Assembly (NCBI GenBank): GCA_964405805.1 | Contig: CAYOPE010000001.1 | Location: forward strand, 24,976-88,975 | Source: CAYOPE01 sp964405805 | Lineage (GTDB): Bacteria; Patescibacteriota; Doudnabacteria; UBA920; O2-02-FULL-48-8 | Length of the DNA: 64,000 bases | Reading direction: 5' to 3' | Shown here: one piece after another, positions 59,447 to 64,000 of the stretch | Layout of the letters: each line of letters begins with the position of its first letter | Position numbering within the stretch: the first letter of the stretch is position 1 | Notes under the pieces: model-generated | Seen by the model: the letters and a program-made list of their open reading frames with translations, nothing else | What the model was told of the DNA's origin: nothing | Database searches by the model: none | Position numbers and translations under genes: made by a program

Positions 59447-59471
59447 TTACTTAGTAGTTTAGGTTTACCAC

Positions 59472-59506
59472 AAAACCCGCTTCGAGAGAGGCGGGTTTTG
59501 GTTTTT
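59472..59506 (+). terminator. S-layer-like gene terminator
   Basis: AAAACCCGC and GCGGGTTTT arms followed by GGTTTTT. Confidence 0.92.
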
Positions 59507-59556
59507 GGTAACCTTGGCTTCTTGTTTTCGATTAAAAAATTGGGTAGAATAATTTT

Positions 59557-60267
59557 ATGAATCCCGTTATGAATAAAAGAGTATTGGCAGGCCTGATAGT
59601 GGCGATCCTTCTAGCTGTTGGTTCAGCGGCTTTGGGCCGGTATTTAGATCACAAAAAAGAACTGGCATACCAGGCCAGTTTGATAAGTTATCAGGAGCCA
59701 AGTCTGACACCAGAAGCCAAGAAATTTTACGAGCAGCGACTAGCTGCTTCCGAGAAAGCGCTGACAGAGCTTAAAAGTGATGCGGATAACACGACTAAGT
59801 TTAACGCTCACATGAATGTGGCAAATGCCAAGTTTAGTTTGGGTTTTTATGCGGAGGCTAGAAGTGAGTATGAGCAGGCCTTGATGTTTTTTCCAAATGA
59901 CGCAGACACGCTGCATATTTACTCGACTGGTCTTGCAGCTATGAAAGATTATAAAGCTGCACTAGCAGCAATTTTAAAGGCCATTGATCAGAATCCGAAA
60001 AATCCAGATTTTTGGAAATGGCGGATTGCTTTAGAAAAAGATCATTTTAATTCTGATAATGGCTATATCAATGATCTATATGTGCAAGCGCTAAACAAAA
60101 CTGAGAATGAGATCAGTATGGTCACGGCTTATGCCAAATTCGCAGAAAGTATCGGCAACCTCCAGGTCGCTTTGGATTACTGGCAGAAAGCGATCATAAT
60201 TGAACCAGTGAAAAAAAGTTTTTATCAACCAGAAGTAGATCGTCTAAAAAAATTGCTTAAGCAATGA
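59557..60267 (+). CDS. Membrane-anchored TPR protein
   Basis: A 236-aa protein: transmembrane anchor (about residues 8-27), then TPR-like helical pairs (KFSLGFYAEARSEYEQALMF, AAMKDYKAALAAILKAIDQN, NLQVALDYWQKAIIIEP). Probably a protein-interaction scaffold on the outer face. Overlaps the next gene (ATGA), so the two may act together. Confidence 0.85.
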   Translation: MNPVMNKRVLAGLIVAILLAVGSAALGRYLDHKKELAYQASLISYQEPSLTPEAKKFYEQRLAASEKALTELKSDADNTTKFNAHMNVANAKFSLGFYAEARSEYEQALMFFPNDADTLHIYSTGLAAMKDYKAALAAILKAIDQNPKNPDFWKWRIALEKDHFNSDNGYINDLYVQALNKTENEISMVTAYAKFAESIGNLQVALDYWQKAIIIEPVKKSFYQPEVDRLKKLLKQ

Positions 60268-61238
60268 AAATAAAGCTCGGGTATTTAGGGGCAGGAGTCA
60301 TCATTGGCCTTTTAGTGAGCTGGCCGATTTTGCGTTTAGTGCAGGCACATCGAGATTTGTCACTTTTTTCAGATGTCGGACCAGTTAGAGAAAAAGACTC
60401 AAATTATAAATTTATCAATCCACTCTTAAGCTATGATTTACCAGAAAGTAAAGAGTTTGGCGAATATTTGCAATTGAGCCGAAAATTGTCAGATCTGATC
60501 GATTCGGACAAGAATCAGAATCTGGCCACTGATGTTTCGGTTTATTTTCGTAATAGCAAAGGCCGCTGGGTCGGGATTAATGACAACGAGCGCTACTATC
60601 CTGCTAGTCTTCTGAAGGTCGTAGTTATGATGGCTTACTACCAGCAGGCCCAGACGAATCCTGAAATTTTAGACAAGCAGCTGACTTACACTCCAGAAAT
60701 TCAAAATCAGGTAACAACCTCAGAATTTAATACACCATCAACTCTTAAATTAGGGGATAGCTATAAAATCGATGATTTGATTCGCGGCATGATCGTCGAT
60801 TCGGACAATGGCGCGACTTTCACTCTGATCAATTCTCTGAACGGAAAAGATTTAGATGAAATTTACTCTGACTTTGGACTCAAAAGTCCCAATAGCACGA
60901 ACAACTATGAAATTTCTGCTAAAGATTATTCATTATTTTTCCGTATCCTCTACAATGCTACGTATCTGAATCGAGAGTATTCAGAAAAAGCATTGTCACT
61001 ACTCTCGCAAGCAAGTTTCAAGGATGGCTTGGTAGCAGGTTTGCCTGCCAAAACTGTTGTTGCTCATAAGTTCGGCGAACACATTGTCGACCAAAGCACT
61101 TTAGAACTTCACGATTGTGGTTTGATCTATGCCAAGCAATCTTTTCTACTCTGTGTCATGACTCGAGGTGGTAAAGTAGAAGATTTAGAGCGAGTGATTC
61201 GCGATATCACTGCTTTGGCCTACAAAGAGGCGGAATGA
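60264..61238 (+). CDS. Serine hydrolase, class A beta-lactamase-like
   Basis: A 324-aa protein: N-terminal transmembrane/signal segment, then a penicillin-binding fold: S-x-x-K in YYPASLLKVVVMMAYY (about residue 115), SDNGATFTLIN (S-D-N loop), and HKFGEH in place of K-T/S-G. Likely a cell-wall D,D-peptidase or beta-lactamase-like enzyme. Coupled to the TPR gene. Confidence 0.85.
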   Translation: MKIKLGYLGAGVIIGLLVSWPILRLVQAHRDLSLFSDVGPVREKDSNYKFINPLLSYDLPESKEFGEYLQLSRKLSDLIDSDKNQNLATDVSVYFRNSKGRWVGINDNERYYPASLLKVVVMMAYYQQAQTNPEILDKQLTYTPEIQNQVTTSEFNTPSTLKLGDSYKIDDLIRGMIVDSDNGATFTLINSLNGKDLDEIYSDFGLKSPNSTNNYEISAKDYSLFFRILYNATYLNREYSEKALSLLSQASFKDGLVAGLPAKTVVAHKFGEHIVDQSTLELHDCGLIYAKQSFLLCVMTRGGKVEDLERVIRDITALAYKEAE

Positions 61239-61258
61239 GCACCAAGGACCGAAAAAAT

Positions 61259-61299
61259 TTGACAAAATAATTAAACAATCGTACTATAAATATACGATT
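61259..61299 (+). promoter_or_regulatory. Promoter with palindrome over the -10
   Basis: TTGACA (61259-61264), 17 bp, TACTAT (61282-61287). CAATCGTA and TACGATTG arms (61275-61299) flank the -10. Confidence 0.75.
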
Positions 61300-61416
61300 G
61301 CTTTCGTTTATGAAAGAAAAATCAATCTAAATATCGTTGCTTTTTGTTTAACAAATTCGGTCGATTAAGTTAGGCAGTAAGCAGTTTTGGTATCAATTAA
61401 TCTAAAAACTTAAACT

Positions 61417-63033
61417 ATGAAAATCAACTTAAATTTGAGCAGACAAAGAATTCTTATGGTTAGCGTTCTTTGCTTTGCTTTTGCGTTTTCAGCCACAGCA
61501 GCTTATGCTGCTTTGACTTTTGGTTCAACTTCGATTACTACTGATGGTGATTATACCGTCACTACTGTAGCTGGTTCGACTGTCACAATTGGTGCAGCTA
61601 CTACCACTGGTTCATTTGCTGTAGGTGGTGGTTTGACGACAGGTACAATTACCCTTGGTAATACTTCTCAAACTGGTTCGACAACTATTAACACTGGCAA
61701 CGCTACTGGCACTACAACTACCTCTGGAGTCGTAGTCTCAGCAGGCGCTTTGACTTCAGGCACCGGCCTTTATGTGGTGGGTAGCGGAGCTACTTTAGCC
61801 ACAGGCGGCGCTGTAGAAAATATTGCCATGGGAGCCGCCACAGCTGGCAATGGTTTAACTGTTTCTTCAACTGGTGTCTATGCAGGAACTGGACTCGTCA
61901 CTGTGATTGGTAACTCAGCTACGACCGGCACATTAATTGCAGTCAGCGGCACGGGCCTTACTTCAGGTACGGGATTGGCACTCACTGGAGGTGGAGCGAA
62001 TATGACTTCATCCGGAGCTGCAGAATCCATTAATATGGGCGCAGCGACCGCTGGCAATGGTCTGACGATTTCTTCGACAGGCGTCTATGTCACAGGTAGC
62101 TCAGGCTTATTAAACGTCACTGCCAACTCAGCCAGTACTACTACTGGTTTGGTTCAAGTTTCCGGCACGGGTCTTACAAGTGGCGTGGGAGTGCTGGTCA
62201 CAGGTGGTGGAGCGAATATGACTTCATCCGGAGCTGCAGAATCCATTAATATGGGCGCAGCGACCGCTGGCAATGGTCTGACGATTTCTTCGACAGGCGT
62301 CTATGTCACAGGTAGCTCAGGCTTATTAAACGTCACTGCCAACTCAGCTAGTACAAGCACAGGATTAGTCCAAGTTTCAGGCACAGGCCTGACTTCTGGT
62401 TCTGGAGTTTTGATCACTGGCGGTGGTGCAAACATGACTTCTGGTGGTAAAGCTCTGGAAATCGCAATGGGCGCAGCTACCACTGGTAACGGTCTATCTA
62501 TTACCTCTACTGGTGTTTATGTAGGCACTGGTGGTTTGTTAGCAGTAACTGGTAACTCAGCCACAACTGGTAACGTTGCTGTTGTTAACGGGACTGGTCT
62601 GACCACAGGTGCAGGAGTTTTGGTAAACGCTACTGCGGCTACTCTGACCACAGGAGCCTACTTCCGAGCAAATGATGGCTCGAACAATGTTTTCTCGGTT
62701 AAATTAGGAGGTCACTTGTCTTCTGCTGGCACTGCTCCAGCTGCGGGTGCTGCCACCGGTATCGGCGGCGGTACGATTACCGTAACTGGTACTGATACTA
62801 AATTTAGTATCTCTAACGGTACAAACTGGACAGCAGCTTCTGGTAGCGTTCCATTTACCTTTGCCAAGACATACGCTTCAGCGCCACTATGCTACCTCAC
62901 AGCTGCCAATGCAGCAGCAGCAGCACAAGCCGGCAAGCCGTACCTGACTACTTCGGCAACCGTAGTAACCTTTAACTTCCAAACCACAGCCACAGCCAGC
63001 CAAGACATTTGGAACATTCTCTGTATTGAATAA
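61417..63033 (+). CDS. Secreted Gly/Ser/Thr repeat protein (538 aa)
   Basis: A signal peptide (cut near AYA-AL, about residue 31). The body is low-complexity beta-repeat sequence with units around TGGGANMTSSGAAESINMGA and NGLTISSTGVYVTG, repeating at about 72 residues. The C-terminal about 110 residues (from KLGGHLSSAGTAPAAG) are non-repetitive and end NILCIE. Resembles phage tail-spike/fibre-like or adhesin-type stalks in composition. No anchor is seen. Function unknown. Confidence 0.8.
   Translation: MKINLNLSRQRILMVSVLCFAFAFSATAAYAALTFGSTSITTDGDYTVTTVAGSTVTIGAATTTGSFAVGGGLTTGTITLGNTSQTGSTTINTGNATGTTTTSGVVVSAGALTSGTGLYVVGSGATLATGGAVENIAMGAATAGNGLTVSSTGVYAGTGLVTVIGNSATTGTLIAVSGTGLTSGTGLALTGGGANMTSSGAAESINMGAATAGNGLTISSTGVYVTGSSGLLNVTANSASTTTGLVQVSGTGLTSGVGVLVTGGGANMTSSGAAESINMGAATAGNGLTISSTGVYVTGSSGLLNVTANSASTSTGLVQVSGTGLTSGSGVLITGGGANMTSGGKALEIAMGAATTGNGLSITSTGVYVGTGGLLAVTGNSATTGNVAVVNGTGLTTGAGVLVNATAATLTTGAYFRANDGSNNVFSVKLGGHLSSAGTAPAAGAATGIGGGTITVTGTDTKFSISNGTNWTAASGSVPFTFAKTYASAPLCYLTAANAAAAAQAGKPYLTTSATVVTFNFQTTATASQDIWNILCIE
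61990..62348 (+). repeat. Near-identical direct repeats, 216-bp period
   Basis: 61990-62132 and 62206-62348 are identical over about 143 bp; the unit corresponds to 72 codons. Recombination could change the repeat number in frame. Confidence 0.9.
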
Positions 63034-63071
63034 GCTTACCAATCCTTATCATTAAACAAAACCAAAGCCTT

Positions 63072-63818
63072 ATGAAAAAAACATATAGGAAAGTTTTGGA
63101 AGCAATGGCTTTAGGATTGGGCTTAAGCTTGCTGACTACAACTGTCGCTTTCGCTGCCGCGGATCTGAACTGGTCTGCGAATACGAACATCAGTATTGGT
63201 GGGCACACTTATGTGATTTTGCAAAACACTACTCCTGAGGCAACTACACTAACTGTGGGTACTAGTACCATCACAGTCGTAGTCCCTGGCGCTTCAGTGT
63301 TTACCCTGCAATCTACTGATAAGTATGTCCTAAACAATGACAAGAGTATTGCGAACAACTGTTCGTCTTCAGACAACAGATTAGAAATCATTGGTCCGAA
63401 GACAGTAGTCATCACTCCTGCTGCCACAGAATGTAGCCCAGCTAACAACCCTGTTGGCGGTGGCGGAGGTGGTGGCGGTGGCGGAGTTCCTTATCCGACT
63501 CCTTACCCAACCCCTGCAAGCTATGCCACTCCGGCATACGCGTATCCGACCCCAGCAAGCTCGCAGCCAGGTCCGTTCACAGCTTCTGTGAAGGCCAATG
63601 CGACTTCAGGCAACGGAATTAAAAGTCTACAACAATTCTTAAATGCTAACGGGTTTCCAATCGCAAACTCAGGGCCTGGTTCTCCGGGTCATGAAACCAA
63701 GACACTTGGCAATCTGACCAAGAAAGCTCTGAAAAATTATCAAAAAGCCGTTGGCCTCAAGCCTACTGGCAAACTTGATAAGGCCACGCTTGATTATCTA
63801 AAAGCAATCGGCTTCTAA
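63072..63818 (+). CDS. Secreted peptidoglycan-binding domain protein
   Basis: A 248-aa protein: signal peptide (cut near AFA-AA, about residue 30), a small beta domain with two Cys (NNCSSSDN and TECSPANN), a poly-Gly run, a Pro/Tyr-rich spacer (PYPTPYPTPASYATP), and a C-terminal PG_binding_1 domain (IKSLQQFLNANGF, then LTKKALKNYQKAVGLKPTG). Likely wall-attached. Upstream gap to the 538-aa gene is 38 nt, so likely co-transcribed. Confidence 0.88.
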   Translation: MKKTYRKVLEAMALGLGLSLLTTTVAFAAADLNWSANTNISIGGHTYVILQNTTPEATTLTVGTSTITVVVPGASVFTLQSTDKYVLNNDKSIANNCSSSDNRLEIIGPKTVVITPAATECSPANNPVGGGGGGGGGGVPYPTPYPTPASYATPAYAYPTPASSQPGPFTASVKANATSGNGIKSLQQFLNANGFPIANSGPGSPGHETKTLGNLTKKALKNYQKAVGLKPTGKLDKATLDYLKAIGF

Positions 63819-63830
63819 AAACTGAATAGT

Positions 63831-63873
63831 TTGATTTCTTTACAAAAATGTGCTATAATCTAAGCACATTTTT
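63831..63873 (+). promoter_or_regulatory. Promoter overlapping a terminator hairpin
   Basis: TTGATT, 17 bp, TATAAT. The -10 lies in the loop of AAAAATGTGCT/AGCACATTTTT, an intrinsic terminator for the preceding gene. Confidence 0.7.
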
Positions 63874-63902
63874 GTTTTGATTGAAATAAAAACACCAATA
63901 AA

Positions 63903-64000
63903 ATGGCCCTTGATAACGAGCAATTAAAACAAGCTTTGGTTGGCAGCAATGTAGTCACTGCTGATAATTGGGAAGGCTTAGTAGCAGAAGCAATTTCTAA
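63903..64000 (+). CDS. Start of a possible GspE/PilB-type ATPase (3' truncated)
   Basis: The frame from ATG runs off the window. The first residues (MALDNEQLKQALVGSNVVTADN, visible in two parts) resemble the N-terminal helices of GspE/PilB type II/IV pilus ATPases. Only 32 residues are visible, so this is weak; pilus genes would fit dprA and comEC. Confidence 0.4.
   Translation, partial: MALDNEQLKQALVGSNVVTADNWEGLVAEAIS

Overview
The window looks like a chromosome fragment of a Candidate Phyla Radiation (Patescibacteria) bacterium; the exact phylum cannot be fixed from sequence alone. The reasons are: compact, often overlapping core genes; a class II (B12-dependent) ribonucleotide reductase next to a cobalamin adenosyltransferase; a large S-layer-like protein of the type common in this group; palindromic repeats inserted in frame into housekeeping genes; a second, degenerate HisRS-like gene; and salvage rather than complete biosynthesis. 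UGA is a normal stop codon. Four tRNA genes (Lys-UUU, Val-CAC, Pro-UGG, Gly-UCC) all encode CCA.

Two gene styles are interleaved. Moderately AT-rich core genes are packed in overlapping runs with weak Shine-Dalgarno (SD) sequences: rluB, ndh, dus, topA, capA, dprA, pth, der, LCP, lepB, ftsA-ftsZ, nrdR-nrdJ, hisS, comEC, mutM, groES-groEL, nusB and hup. Visibly GC-richer cassettes usually carry their own promoter, a strong AGGAGG and a GC-rich terminator. These lie at about 0.45-1.6 kb, 11.2-12.5 kb, 21.4-28.1 kb (upp, a radical-SAM-like protein, purB, HAD, a PAICS-like purC-purE fusion), 35.9-36.2 kb, 41.2-41.9 kb, 44.2-44.7 kb, 46.8-48.3 kb and 48.5-53.7 kb. Most cassette proteins are small and unrecognised.

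Layout. 0-1.6 kb: transposase remnant and three small minus-strand genes. 1.7-6.4 kb: tRNA-Lys, VIT-like protein, rluB, ndh, lycopene-cyclase-like protein, dus. 6.5-15.8 kb: minus-strand block topA-capA-dprA, a five-ORF mini-gene cluster on plus, then pth-der-LCP on minus. 15.8-21.3 kb: tRNA-Val, lepB, HisRS-like, rpsU, a structured RNA, yqeY, ftsA, ftsZ. 21.4-28.1 kb: nucleotide cassette block. 28.1-34.6 kb: ATP-grasp, then an NrdR-controlled dNTP/B12 locus (nrdR, nrdJ, HIT, cobO, DUF4430, DUF6580). 35-44 kb: hisS, comEC, cyclophilin, NMP kinase and mutM, with two DUF559 genes flanked by palindromic repeat units. 44.2-48.3 kb: divergent groESL and a lytic-transglycosylase/DUF5715 protein. 48.4-53.7 kb: a small-ORF island whose genes are separated by repeated structured RNA leaders and one hammerhead ribozyme. 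53.8-64 kb: rpmF, nusB, hup, two tRNAs, S-layer-like protein, TPR protein, serine hydrolase, two secreted repeat or peptidoglycan-binding proteins, and the start of a possible pilus ATPase.

The most unusual content is: (1) the 5-kb RNA-leader island with a type III hammerhead ribozyme and three copies of one leader RNA; (2) a roughly 130-nt RNA present twice, with compensatory base changes; (3) DUF559 genes flanked by inverted palindromic units, with gene-less and solo units elsewhere, resembling a RAYT/REPIN-type arrangement; (4) a eukaryote-like PurC-PurE fusion. All functional statements for unknown genes are inference from sequence reading; no searches were run.
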